Shown: in pieces, positions 44,001 to 58,229 of the stretch | Numbering within the stretch: the first letter of the stretch is position 1 | Layout of the letters: every line of letters starts with the position of its first letter | NCBI GenBank assembly: GCA_017654935.2 | Contig: CM065699.1 | Coordinates: 45,943,243 to 46,007,242 of the forward strand | Reading direction: 5' to 3' | Source of the DNA: Phymorhynchus buccinoides | Lineage: Eukaryota; Mollusca; Gastropoda; Neogastropoda; Raphitomidae | DNA: 64,000 nt | Translations under genes and position numbers: made by a program | The notes under the pieces: generated by a model | Seen by the model: the letters and a program-made list of their open reading frames with translations, nothing else | Database searches by the model: none | What the model was told of the DNA's origin: nothing

Positions 44001-47000
44001 AGGACTGTCACCACATAAAAATCTACCACGTATGTTAGTTAGTTAGTCTGTTATAGTCCCGTCAACAGCTATGGTTATCTCAGGACTGTCACCACATAAA
44101 AATCTACCACGTATGTTAGTTAGTTAGTCTGTTATAGTCCCGTCAACAGCTATGGTTATCTCAGGACTGTCACCACATAAAAATCTACCACGTATGTTAG
44201 TTAGTTAGTCTGTTATAGTCCTGTCAACAGCTATGGTTATCTCAGGACTGTCACCACATAAAAATCTACCACGTATGTTAGTTAGTTAGTCTGTTATAGT
44301 CCCGTCAACAGCTATGGTTATCTCAGGACTGTCACCACATAAAAATCTACCACGTATGTTAGTTAGTTAGTCTGTTATAGTCCCGTCAACAGCTATGGTT
44401 ATCTCAGGACTGTCACCACATAAAAATCTACCACGTATGTTAGTTAGTTAGTCTGTTATAGTCCCGTCAACAGCTATGGTTATCTCAGGACTGTCACCAC
44501 ATAAAAATCTACCACGTATGTTAGTTAGTTAGTCTGTTATAGTCCCGTCAACAGCTATGGTTATCTCAGGACTGTCACCACATAAAAATCTACCACGTAT
44601 GTTAGTTAGTTAGTCTGTTATAGTCCCGTCAACAGCTATGGTTATCTCAGGACTGTCACCACATAAAAATCTACCACGTATGTTAGTTAGTTAGTCTGTT
44701 ATAGTCCCGTCAACAGCTATGGTTATCTCAGGACTGTCACCACATAAAAATCTACCACGTATGTTAGTTAGTTAGTCTGTTATAGTCCCGTCAACAGCTA
44801 TGGTTATCTCAGGACTGTCACCACATAAAAATCTACCACGTATGTTAGTTAGTTAGTCTGTTATAGTCCCGTCAACAGCTATGGTTATCTCAGGACTGTC
44901 ACCACATAAAAATCTACCACGTATGTTAGTTAGTTAGTCTGTTATAGTCCCGTCAACAGCTATGGTTATCTCAGGACTGTCACCACATAAAAATCTACCA
45001 CGTATGTTAGTTAGTTAGTCTGTTATAGTCCCGTCAACAGCTATGGTTATCTCAGGACTGTCACCACATAAAAATCTACCACGTATAGCAAAACACAAAT
45101 CCAAGAATCTTAACAACGTACAAAACCTGAAAACAAAAAATGTAGTACAATTCATAACATGACACTTCCATCATTATACCCTATAGCACATAAGTCCACA
45201 CAGTGCTGGAAACGTGGAGCCACGCTACTCTCATTTATCGGATCCAGGTTAAAAAAACAGTAAAAAAGGATAACAAATACATACTAGTAAGCTAAAATAC
45301 ATAAAAAAGGCTATATAAGCTAATATGCACTGCAGAATGGACAACAGGTGCCCACTCAAGTGCGCAAGTATCACGTGTGGATGCCAGTGTACAATAAAAA
45401 AAAAACCTGGCATGTCGTAAATTGTAAAAAGGAAAAATGTGGAAGGGTTTTATAGAAAAAATGCAGGTGAATGGACCAATAAGGCAGAAAGAAGTAGACG
45501 CCAGAAAGCAAAAAGAAGAGAAAAGGCAGAGTCAAAGAGAGTGATAGAGTAGGGGAAGTTACTAGCATAGAACTTCCAGAAGAAGGGGGAACTATTTTTG
45601 CTGAAAGACCCCCCGGTATCCCCACGGGAGGGCCATAACCACATAAGCCAGCCTAAGCCGTTGCCCGCCTCCTACGACGAGGACGTGTGTTTGAACTTTA
45701 GGAGGCTGTTGGGCTACTCTCCGTAAGCCCCCCCCCCACCATGATAGGTGGAAGCCCGCCGGGGGTGGGTGTGAAAGGGTTAACTCAGGATATCAAGTAC
45801 AATGTTTCAAAACAAGAAGATATTTCCCTTCTGCCTAGATATCCTAACTACGCATGTGCATGCAAAATGTGAGCCTCCAGGGTCCCTCCGTTCAAAGGTT
45901 ACCGTATTAACATACACACAGAGTACGCCAGCTGGGAACAAAGAGACAAACGTCACTGAAAACATCACCAGCTTCGCTTGTGTGGCTGGTGAATAAAGGA
46001 AGGTGAGAAAAAGAGGCTGCTCCTCAATTAAAAGAAGAATCAAACCTGAGCTGCAAGCAGAGGACACTGTAAACAACAACAAACCAACCAACAACTCAAT
46101 TCACACACGGCCTGAAGAGAAGCACCCGTGCAATTACCGTATTTTTCAGACTATAATTTTTAAAAATTTCATCCACAAATTTTACACAAAATTCAGATTT
46201 TGTTAGTACACTTTCTTACTATTTTTTTCATCATATTATAAGGAGAGTGGGTCTCAGTCTGGGAAAAAAAGTATCGCCTTATAGTCTGTAAAATCCGGTA
46301 CATTGAATCCACGGGCACACCAAGCTAACTGGCTCAACGCAGGAATAGTGCTAAAGCAAAAGAAGACGGACCTTGTCTGTGCAGTAGACGGCATCACACA
46401 GCCCCAGCACAGTGACGGAGACGCCAACAGCCGGGCCGTTGATCAGAGCGATCAGAGGCTTGGGGAAATCGATGAAGGCACTCACAAAGTTGCTGAAACA
46501 CAAAGCTTGACTATAAAGTTGCTGAAACAAAGCTTGACTATAAAGTTGCTGAAACACAAAGCTTGACTATAAAGTTGCTGAAACACAAAGCTTGACTATA
46601 AAGTTGCTGAAACACAAAGCTTGACTATAAAGTTGCTGAAACAAAGCTTGACTATAAAGTTGCTGAAACACAAAGCTTGACTATAAAGTTGCTGAAACAA
46701 AGCTTGACTATAAAGTTGCTGAAACACAAAGCTTGACTATAAAGTTGCTGAAACAAAGCTCGACTATTGGCCGTTTTATAGAAGCCTGCTTGCAAGAGTG
46801 AATGCGCTTGTTTATCTCTAGCGCGCAGAGTCGCGAAAAGTGATCTCACTCACTTCCAGGCCGACGGGCTGAATGTTTGGTTGACGACAAGTAATGGGCA
46901 AGGAACAACCAAAGATGTGCGTGCAGTTTGCAGATCTCGCACTGAATCTCTGATTCACACAATTTTGTCTCCGATTTAATTTTTTTTAATCAGCTCTACT

Positions 47001-49297
47001 TTTACACAACACTGTGCGTGTTTCTCATCACAGATCACGATCTTCTTATTTGTTTGGCTCAGTTGTGATTGTTCGATCACAAAGACTGCAACTGAGCAAA
47101 CTGTCTTGCACGAAAAAGCCACAGAACATAACTTTTTTCATTAGCTTAGGCGGTTCATGTTCGATTATGTTTCATGTTGGGTGTCCGCTGATTGGGACCT
47201 GACTGGCTGGGTCACTTAGCTTAGAGTGAAGGTAGCTATGGTGGTTCCTGCTTCATTCAGCATCATGTTGGGTGTCCGGTGAAAGGGTCCTGACTGGCTG
47301 GGTCACTTAGCTTAGGGTGATGGTGCTCTCTCTCTCTCTCTCTCTCTCAGTGCTTAAAATCAGTGCTTATCCCAGGATAGTTGAGTAAATCTTCCCCCCA
47401 AAAGGGGGAGGGAAGGGGGCAGTTAGGTAGGCTTCGTTACATTTTTGTTCTCAAAACAGTTTGGGTAGAAGTGAAATACATTTGCCTGATATTGTGATAA
47501 ACCACCCCAAACAAATTACATACCCGGCGGTACATGTTTGCCTATTCAAAACATGTTTGCCTAGTAAACACCCTTCAATTTAAAAGAAAGAGTGAGGAAG
47601 GGGGGAGGTTAATAAGAAAAAGTGTTGAGACTTTCGGGGCTAGTATGATTTTATTCAAAATTAATGCGCATGCACAGGTGTACTTTACTTTATAACAGCA
47701 TTAAATACAAATACACTGACACAACAAAGAAAGACATACCGTATATTTCGGACTATAAGGCGATATTTTGTTCTCCAATTTCGACCTATGCGCCTAATAA
47801 ACGAGGGCGCCCTATAAGTGAACAAAATCGTGAGAAGAGAGGCAACGATTGCTGTACTCAGTACAGTCTACTGTGAGTCACAACATCGAAAGTGGTAACG
47901 AGTCGCCGATACGACGAATACTCACGTTAAAATGCTTCGAAATCCCTGTTATTGTCCGAGATACCGTCCAACAGATGCCACAACCCTTCGTTGGATGTAA
48001 AAAGCATCGTTGTAGAGCTTAAAATGCCATAATTCTACCAGTTTTCGTGAAGAATTGGCCAAGCACAACAACCGGAAGTCGCAAAAACGGAAGTTTCGAT
48101 TATTTGAGAAGGGAGCCAACTCTCGTTTACGACAACAAAATGGCGGTCGGTAAGCGCTTACAGGACGTGTACGGGCTTCAAACTTCGACTTTCTGTTGCG
48201 AGGTGTGTATCGCCTTATAAACGAGGGCGCCTTTTACTTGGATTTTGTCAGATTTTTCTTGAAAATCGCCCTATTCGCCGTATACACAGCAACGCCTAAT
48301 GAGCCGAAAAGTACAGTACCCACCTTAGTTTAACCCACAATCCTCTCAAAATATATATATTAATTTCAGACAAAATTTAAAAATAATTTGTATAATTCAA
48401 TCTCATTCCCAGTATGTTGCACTACCAATGATGTCAATTATTCACTGATTCTCATGTTCCCTCCCATGTGCCTGCAATCTTTAGGATTGCAGGATGTAAA
48501 GGAGAAATTTGCTATTCACACTTTAAAAAAAAGAGTGCTTTATTTTGGATTTTCAAAGGGTATACAAATAGCAAGTTTGTAATAAGAAAGTGTACTGCAT
48601 ACTGATATTTCTTCTGGGGTTTTGAAATGGTGTGCAAATTATGAAATTTGGAGTAAGAAAATGTACTTTACTTCCACCCCTCTCCCAGTGCTTGAAATAA
48701 GAAACTGTGCATAAGCCATCACCCCAACAACCTGGGATAGTGCACCCAGTACTCAGAAGTCAAATAATACATGCTAAGACATTGTTTTTGGCCTGCACTA
48801 GGTCCGTTTATTTAAAAACAAACAAAATACAATTATTAATAAAAATTGTTTTAAAAGGACTTCAGCTTTTAAGCCCAAAGAAACACGGGTCACTCTTTCC
48901 ATTACAACACAACTGTTGAGTTCAAGTACACACATAACATTAAATGATATGGTTATGGAATCCACAACAATTTACTTAAATGGATAGAAGACCTTTCAAG
49001 CAACAGAACTCAATATTGTAATGATAAAGATGTGAAATCAGTCGGTAGGCAAGACCTTAGATGGGACACCCACATCTCAAATGTGAGTAGCAAAGCCAGT
49101 AAGACCCTTGGCTCCCTCCAGCGCTACTTAAAAGTAGAGTTAGTCAACATTAAGGAAAAGGCTTATAAGGCAGGGAAAAGCCATATAATTATGTCGCTGG
49201 TCAGCCCATCCTTGACTGGAAGGTGCCCGCTATGCCATAGCATTGGCATTGCCTCTTTAAATTGATGTAAAATTCTCTCTCTCTCTTTATCTGTGTA

Positions 49298-49334
<37 letters not shown>

Positions 49335-50950
49335 GTGCGCGCACGTGTGCGCGCGCGTGTGTGTGTGTGTGAGTGTGTAGGGTTAAGATCGGGGAGAAAG
49401 AGAGGGTTAAGGTTAGAGAGAGACCCTAACATACACTCACACACACACACACAGTGGACCAAACAAGATGTGGGCCTGTGGCATAGCGGTATGGCAGTAT
49501 ATGATATAAACAAACATCGTCCCTTCCCCCATCCGCCCCCACTTTACTCCCACCCTCCTTCCCATTCCCAAACGGCAATCCTTCCTCCACGACCCCACCC
49601 ACCCTCCAGTCTATCCCCCATTTGCTTGCATGCCCTTTTTCCTTTTCCCCTCAACCATATCAAGAATCAAACTCAAATTATTTTATTTGTCGTAAAACCA
49701 TCAAAGGAATTATGGAACAAACCAAAGCATACGGTGCTCTTGCCAAACCGGAATTATTTACACACATGTGGTAAACAGTAAACACATGAAAATAAACAAA
49801 ACAAACGTTATGGTAGCAAATAAGAAGTAGTAAAACTTGCGTAATCATTACCGCGGACAGCAAAACGTTCATGTTCGTATCAACGTCGATCTAGGCCTAC
49901 TACAGTGTCTGCCCCATAGTCCCCGGAATTTAGTAAACAAAGGGACTGCATCAGTGAGCAACAAAAATCAAGGGAAGTAACAACCCCACCTGCAACGGCC
50001 AATATCATATAATAAAAAGCCAAGTGTCCGTGTGTGTGTGTGTGTCTGTCTGTCTGAAACACAAAACGGGCCTTATAACTCCGCCGTTTTTCGACCGAAT
50101 CGCTTCAAATTTGCTGTGAGCCCTAACGGGGCGATGGCAACGGCAACCGAGGCGGCCGTGTCATTTGCGCGGTTCGGCAAATGCGCGAAACGCGCATCCG
50201 CCGGCCTCTTGGCGCCCATATCTCCTGTGTTTCTGGGCGGATTGCCTTCGAATTCGGCAGGAAGATGACCGGGGACGGTGACTATCCGTGTACCAAACCG
50301 GAAGCGAATCGGTTCCGAAACGCGCACGCTATACGCCGCTTCACCTTTTCACAAATAACTCTGCCGTTTCTTAACCAAATCGCTTCACATTTGCTGTCAG
50401 GCTTGCTATGGCCGGGACAAAGCCTGGCATGAAATTTGAACAGCATCTGTTCATAAATGCGCGCAATATGCACCAATTTACAGTTTCGCTGACTTGGCGA
50501 AACGGGACCCGTACAAACGTGCTGTTATTAAACGTGGGGGGGGGGGGGGGGGGACTGCTGCAGACCGCGGTTCACGCGTGCTGGGTGACGAGTGCTGGAA
50601 ATTCCAACAGGCGAGCTTAGCCTACTAGAAGTTCAGTTTAACAGGAAGGGGGGGGGGGGAGGGGAGGAGAGGGGGAGGGGGGGGGAGGGGAGGAGAGGGA
50701 GGGGAGGTGAGGGAGGGGGGGAGGGGAGGAGAGGGAGGGGGGGGGGGGGGCGCGAGCGTCGCTGTTTCTCTCTCTCAGAGGAGGTGCGCGAGAGTCGGTT
50801 TCTCTCTCTCTCTCTCTCTCTCTGTGTCTGTCTGTCTCTCTCTCTGCCTTTGTCTGTCTGTCTCTCTCTCTGTGTCTCATGTCTCTGTATGTCTATGTGT
50901 CTCTCTGTCTGTCTGTCTCTCTCTTCCTGTCTGTCTGTCTCTCTCTCTGC

Positions 50951-50982
<32 letters not shown>

Positions 50983-53900
50983 AATAACATAATATTTTGC
51001 GGACCCGGCGAAACTGCTACTCATCATTACCGGTTCTTGGCAGTACCAGTACTAGGCGTTACCAGTTCTGGGATTTGCCAGTACTAGGCGTTGCGCTAGT
51101 AGTTGCTGAAACACAAAGCTCCACAATAAAGTTGCTGAAACACAAAGCTTGACAATAAATTAAAAGTGAGTTTTCTCAATGAAAAAATGAGGATGAAGGC
51201 AATGAATTGAATTGGTCAGGACAACTCTTATGCATGTGATGTTTTACTTTCAATGTGTAAAAGAAACTTATTACAGAATTCAAAATCTGAATTGCAATTT
51301 TTTAAAAATTTACTTTCCACGTTTTTTTAAACTCATTCAGCGCAAGCCATTTTTCACCCCAAAAGAACTAGTAAAAGTAGCTTTTGCTATTTGATGTCAA
51401 AACAATTGCAACACATACAATTCCATGGGTACAACTCCCTAAAATGAAAAAAAACAAAACAAAAAACTGAAATGCCGGGATCCAGGAGTGCCCAAGCTTC
51501 ACGGGGTACAGGGGCAGAGCCCCGTCTGTTGTGGGGTTCGTGGGGGGAGGGGGTACTGCATCCGATGAAACTTGCAAAACGAGTAGTCTACATCGCATTT
51601 GAAAACAATGTGGTGTTTGAAAACAATCTGCTGTTTTCTAGACACTCCCAAAAGAGAGAGCATTTTTTTTTAAAAGGAGCTTCTTGCGCAGATCCCCACG
51701 CTGTCATTAGCAGAATAGTCAGGGTTTTTTGTGTCCCTCAAGGGAAGGAAGAAAGGACCACCTTCATAACTCCCCTTATCGCTTGAAGTCATTAGCAGAA
51801 TAGTCAGCGTGACTGTGTCCCTCAACGGAAGGAAGAAAGGACCACCTTCATAACACCCCTTATCGCTTGAAGTCATGAGCAGAATAGTCAGCGTGACTGT
51901 GTCCCTCAACGGAAGGAAGAAAGGACCACCTTCATAACACCCCTTATCGCTTGAAGTCATGAGCAGAATAGTCAGCGTGACTGTGTCCCTCAACGGAAGG
52001 AAGAAAGGACCACCTTCATAACACCCCTTATCGCTTGAAGTCATGAGCAGAATAGTCAGCGTGACTGTGTCCCTCAACGGAAGGAAGAAAGGACCACCTT
52101 CATAGCACCCCTTATCGCTTGAAGTCATTAGCAGAATAGTCAGCGTGACTGTGTCCCTCAAGGGAAGGAAGAAAGGACCACCTTCATAACACCCCTTATC
52201 TTGCTTGAAGTCATGAGCAGAATAGTCAGCGTGACTGTGTCCCTCAACGGAAGGAAGAAAGGACCACCTTCATAGCACCCCTTATCGCTTGAAGTCATTA
52301 GCAGAATAGTCAGCGTGACTGTGTCCCTCAAGGGAAGGAAGAAAGGACCACCTTCATAACACCCCTTATCTTGCTTGAAGTCATGAGCAGAATAGTCAGC
52401 GTGACTGTGTCCCTCAACGGAAGGAAGAAAGGACCACCTTCATAGCACCCCTTATCGCTTGAACTCAATCTGCCATCTCCTTTTTTTTTACGAATTAAAA
52501 AACCAAAAAACTTCCATTTTAGGGAAAATTAAAAAACAGGAAATCCTTGTGAGAAGGAAAAGGTGGCACCCATGCAATTGTTTTAAATGATGGCAATATC
52601 AGCTTCCTTATGGAATCAGCATTAGCTTGGTCCCCTTCGACGCTGCCACCATGTCCTCAACCTACAGATGTTGGGAACATGCTGCACTGTTGCACAGGGC
52701 TCCTACAGATCTGTGCAAGATTCCAGACCTTTTCCAGGACCAGGTTACTAAATTTCAAGGACTCAATCTGGCACAAAAGTCAATATCGGTAACATTTCCG
52801 CCTTCTTGAGCTCCAACAGTTGCTAGTGCTTCTGACAATGGATTTTTAAAGCACTCTCGCCCATGCTGGCGATGTCAAAGTTCTTTTTGTACACTGTGCA
52901 ACTAGCTTTCCGCCTTGAACCATTGTTGATGGAGCTAACCAGCTCTGATATTCTTTCTTTTTGCAGCCAAACATCTGCATTGTTGAATATGCAGTCTCCT
53001 TTACCAGAAGACGGAAGTATGGTAACTTCAGCGGCAGACAACTCGCGCAAATGTCGTCTGCTGTGATCGCGCTATCAGTATGACCATGAAAGTTATTAAT
53101 TTCTTTCATTTGAATTTATTTTTATTTTTGTGGAGGACATATTTTGACTGATGGATTGAGAGTAAGGACGTGGTCATACAATTTTGAAAATTCCAGGACT
53201 TTTTCAGGAGTTTTGGGGCCTTTGCTGTTTTTCAAGCAGTTTTCAAGCCCTGGAAAAGGCCATGTCAATTTTCCAGGACTTTTCAAGGTATGAGCCCTGT
53301 GCACAGCGCACTAATTCCCCACATTCTGACTGCTTCTAGTTTTACCCAGACAGCTGTGTGTTTCAAGTTATTTCCTTTCACACAGGCAGTGTTTCTTTCC
53401 ATTGATTGTTGTTCGGGACGGGGAAAGACCTTACAAGTGGCAACGACCAACAAAATAGGATTAGTATATACTGGTGATTAGTTCTAAAAGTAGGCATGAA
53501 CTAAAAGCAGTTGGACCCAGGTGCTGTGGCTGATGGCGAGTTTAACTGAAAGTAAGTCTGATCCGTGTGCTTTATGCACAGTAAACATCCCATGGCAGTA
53601 ATGAGTACAAGTCGATAAGAGCAAGGAGAGCCCTGCTGCCTGGTATGAACCACACTGATGGCTAGGCTTTTCAAAGGGACAGAAAGGAAGGAGGCATAAG
53701 ATACAGACGAGGAGGACGACTCACAGCAGCACATCTCTTCCCTCCATGGCCATTTGGGGGATCTGTTCTGGCTTGACGTTGGTGAAATTGGACAGGTCGT
53801 TTCCACTGCAGTAGTAGTCCCCCGTGCCTAGAGCGACACACACAGTGACTCGGATCACTCACCTCCACACCCAGAAAAACAGAGTTATGTTTGTTAACAA

Positions 53901-56900
53901 AACAAAACAGAACGAAAGACCACTGGATCAAAATTTCATCACTCCAGAAAACACCACAAGATTCAAAACATGATCCATGATCAGTAAAATACCATTTTTT
54001 TAAATTTTAAATTATATCTGGTGTTTTAAAAAAAAGAAGACATACAGGGCTCCCAATCGTCCCACAAAACAAGGGGTCCCAGGGACTCCTTTATTTACAG
54101 CATAGAGGGTCATAGAGGCGGGATAGAGGGTCCCAGTGGCATTGCGAATGTTAAAAAGATTTTTTCCAGTGCATCCCTGGGACCCCCTGCACATTCTTTA
54201 AGAGGGTCCTTGAGAATGTTAGTACTTCATAGACCCCCAAATGGAGGTCCCTGGGAGCCCTGACATAACACTTGAAAACTTTGTGCTTAAAAAAAATGAT
54301 CTGCAGTTGACTTTTGATATGATGTCAAATTCCAATAACATTTTTCATAAGTGAGCTTTGAGATTATGACTAATGAGCAGTTTCGTGCACTGCCCATCCC
54401 CGTGGGGATACAGGGGTGGGTGGGGGTGGGGGGTGTTGTCTTTTGTACAAATAGTCCCCCTACCTTCTGGAAGTTCTGTGCTTGTAACTTCCTCTAATCT
54501 GTCACTCTCTTTGACTCTGTCTTTTACCTTTGCTTTCTGTCATCTACTATCTTTCTCACCTATCTCCTGCCTTGTTTATTCTTCAAAATAATACTTCCAA
54601 ATAATGTTCTCCTTTGAACTCCTCCGAAATCAGAATGTGTTGGCTGTATGCAGCTGGGAGACCAGTGAAAACTGACAGCCGAACATCTACATGCCTTACC
54701 CATTGCCTGGGAAAGCAGAAGAAGAAGCGCACTGCCAACCCACACGCAGTGTCTGCTGCTCATGAGCGTTTTACCGAAAGAAACAGAACATTTAACCAAT
54801 ACAAACAACATAAAGAGCATCAACCAGCAAAGACACGATACAATACATAAACTTGTCCTACCGGTGATGACAGCCACAGACACATCCTTGTCCTGGGCCC
54901 CTTCCCTCAGAGTAGCGGCTATGTCAGTGTACATCTGAAACAGTTCAGTTGACAATTGGTCTGTAGCTATCTACTAAGGACATAGTGGCTATGTCAGTGT
55001 ACATCTGGAACAGTTCAGCTGACAATTGGTCTGTAGCTATCTACTAAGGACATAGTGGCTATGTCAGTGTACATCTGGAACAGTTCAGCTGACAATTGGT
55101 CTGTAGCTATCTACTAAGGACATAGTGGCTATGTCAGTGTACATCTGGAACAGTTCAGCTGACAATTGGTCTGTAGCTATCTACTAAGGACATAGTGGCT
55201 ATGTCAGTGTACATCTGGAACAGTTCAGCTGACAATTGGTCTGTAGCTATCTACTAAGGACATAGTGGCTATGTCAGTGTACATCTGGAACAGTTCAGCT
55301 GACAATTGGTCTGTAGCTATCTACTAAGGACATAGTGGCTATGTCAGTGTACATCTGGAACAGTTCAGCTGACAATTGGTCTGTAGCTATCTACTAAGGA
55401 CATAGTGGCTATGTCAGTGTACATCTGGAACAGTTCAGCTGACAATTGGTCTGTAGCTATCTACAGGGAAACCCATTTAGTACGAGTACGGTTTAAACGA
55501 GAGCCCGTGTTTAACGAGTGGTTTCAAAATTCCCAACCAGAAGCCTTCTTTTTCCTTGTTAAATAATTCTGCATACAACGAGCTCGCTACAACGAGCAAC
55601 TTGCATATAACGTACAATTTATTGACTCCCAAAGTCAAGCTTTTATGCAAAAACTACGCGGTTAGAACGAGAACGCACTTACAACCACACCGCCATCCCA
55701 AAGTCAAGCTTTCTTGCACAACTACCTGGCTAGAACGAGAACACACTGACAACAGCATCGCCATCTTGACTGACCCCTCGATATGTAAGCGGCATTCTGA
55801 TTGGCCGATATAACAATTTGGGTGTCTGCAGTGCAAAAAGATGACACTGGATTCACTCTTTGCGCACTGATCTTGTGACTTCTGGGAAATTTTAACTTTC
55901 TCTTAAAAGCGCGTGTGTGGATTTTATGTTTTTGATGTTATCGTGTGTTAATAAACTGTTTTAAAGTGTTTGTAATCGGCATTAAAAACCCTATGGATAC
56001 AGGATACTGGGCTTACAACCATGCTTTGTTGGGTAAGTGTGTTGTTTCCGTTTTTCTGTCTTTTTCACACTTTACCAGCACGCACATCACAGTAGATGTG
56101 AGGAGCGATTGATAGGTTCGTCAGGGTTGCCAAAATCGATAAAATGGTTTGAACGAGCAATGCTTACAACGAGTAAATTGGCCCTCTCCCCTGGAATTCG
56201 TACTAAACGGGTTTCACTGTACTAAGGACATAGTGGATATGTCAGCGTATATCTGGAACAGTTCAGCTGACAATTGGTCTGTAGCTATCTACTAAGGACA
56301 TAGCGGCTATGTCAGTGTACATCTGGAACAGTTCAGCTGACAATTGGTCTGTAGTTATCTACTAAGGACATAGCGGTATTGTCAGTGTATATCTGAAACA
56401 GTTCAGCTGACAATTGGTCTGTAGCTATCTACTAAGGACATAGCGGATATGTCAGTGTACATCTGGAACAGTTCAGCTGACAATTGGTCTGTCACTATCT
56501 ACTAAGGACATAGCGGCTATGTCAGTGTACATCTGAAACAGTTCAGCTGACAATTGGTCTGTAGCTATCTACTAAGGACATAGTGGATATGTCAGTGTAC
56601 ATCTGAAACAGGTCAGCTGACAATTGGTCTGTAGCTATCTACTAAGGACATAGTGGATATGTCAGTGTACATCTGAAACAGTTCAGCTGACAATTGGTCT
56701 GTAGCTATCTACTAAGGACATAGTGGATATGTCAGTGTACATCTGAAACAGTTTAGCTGACAATTGGTCTGTAACTATCTACTAAGGACAACTCTTTGAC
56801 TTCTCATCACCAACAATCTACAATACTCCTTCATTGTAAATCACCCTGTCTCTCATTTTTGTCCTTTGCCGATCTACAAAGTAGATCGCAAAGGAGTATG

Positions 56901-58189
56901 TATTCGTTCGAGTCTGTTTCCTTGGGTTTTTTTCTTTCTGTCTGTCCCAAGGATATTTCCCGAACCGCTTGACCAAATCGCTTCAAATTTTGTGCGGTGG
57001 TGTGTCACCATGAGAGGAAGGCATCCGTGCATAAATTATAGCCGTCATGATCTTGACCTTGGCATATGACCTTGAAAACCGAAAATCTTTAAGGGGCCAT
57101 AACTTCCACACCGTTGGTCTTAGAGTCTTCAAATTTGGCATGGAGGTACTTTGGCTTTTGCCCGTTCTGAAGATGGCATACCGATCAAGGTCAAGGTCAA
57201 GGATATCAGTAGGCCTTGAAAGTGGTAGGGGTCTACAAATTGGGTTTTCAGCCATAGTTTCCACATTTGTAATTGACAGAAGCGCTTCAGATTGTGTGTG
57301 GTACTGTATAACCTAGAGTAGAAAACATCCCAGCATAAATTATAGCCATGCTGACCTTGACCTTGAAGTGTGACCTTGAAAACCGAAATTTCCTTCTTTG
57401 CGCTAAATATTTCTTGTCCAAGCTGTATCTCGTGAACTAGAAGACAGAATCCCTTCCAATTTTGTGTCAGGATGTGACACTAAGAGTATAACACATTCAT
57501 ACATAAATTATCCCTCGAATATACAATGTTGCCGAGCGGCAGACATGTTTCCGTTTTTCTGGACCCTCCTATATCTTGTGAAATACTGTATAGAATCACT
57601 CTAAGTGTTGTGTGGGGGTATAAAAAGAAGAGTAGAAGACATTGCAGTACAAATTATGCCACGTGGGATTTCAGACATGTCTCCGAGTTAAGGGTGTACA
57701 CCCCACTAATTAAGGGTGTACATTCCGGTAAAGGAGGGGGTCTAATACTAAACGTAAAAGACATCCTGGCACAAAATGTGCCACGTGGGGCTTAAATGTC
57801 GCAGAGTAGCAGACATGTTTCAGTGTTAAGGGTGTGCACCCCACCAATTAAGGGTGTGCATCCCGGAAAACGATTTGCACCCAGTCAAGGGTGTGTAGAT
57901 GCTTCACCCAAAGGTCACAAGGAGGACGGGGACCTAAGATGTGAGGGGGAAGGGAGGTACAGGGCGTAACCGGCAAAGGACATATCTGCCGCTCGGCGAT
58001 GCCCTTGTTACATATATTTCACTCTGAACTCTCTTTCTCTAACTTTCATTGTTTTATTTACTACGTCTCCTTCACTACCCATCTCGTAAAGTTCAAATCT
58101 TATCTTCCTCACTTTCATCAATTTCCTATCACACTCTGTTTCTTCTGTCCATTTTAAGTCCATGCATCTACATCACATCTTTACATCAT

Positions 58190-58229
<40 letters not shown>

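Noticed and set aside
50073..50432. Overlapping ORFs in a CpG-rich segment
   Set aside because: Several frames are open at once because of GC-rich composition; the segment has internal and dispersed repeats and no known motif.
51670..52161. 163-codon ORF with 28-residue repeats
   Set aside because: An 84-bp repeat unit is a multiple of three, which keeps one frame open by chance. No exon homology or start context supports a gene.
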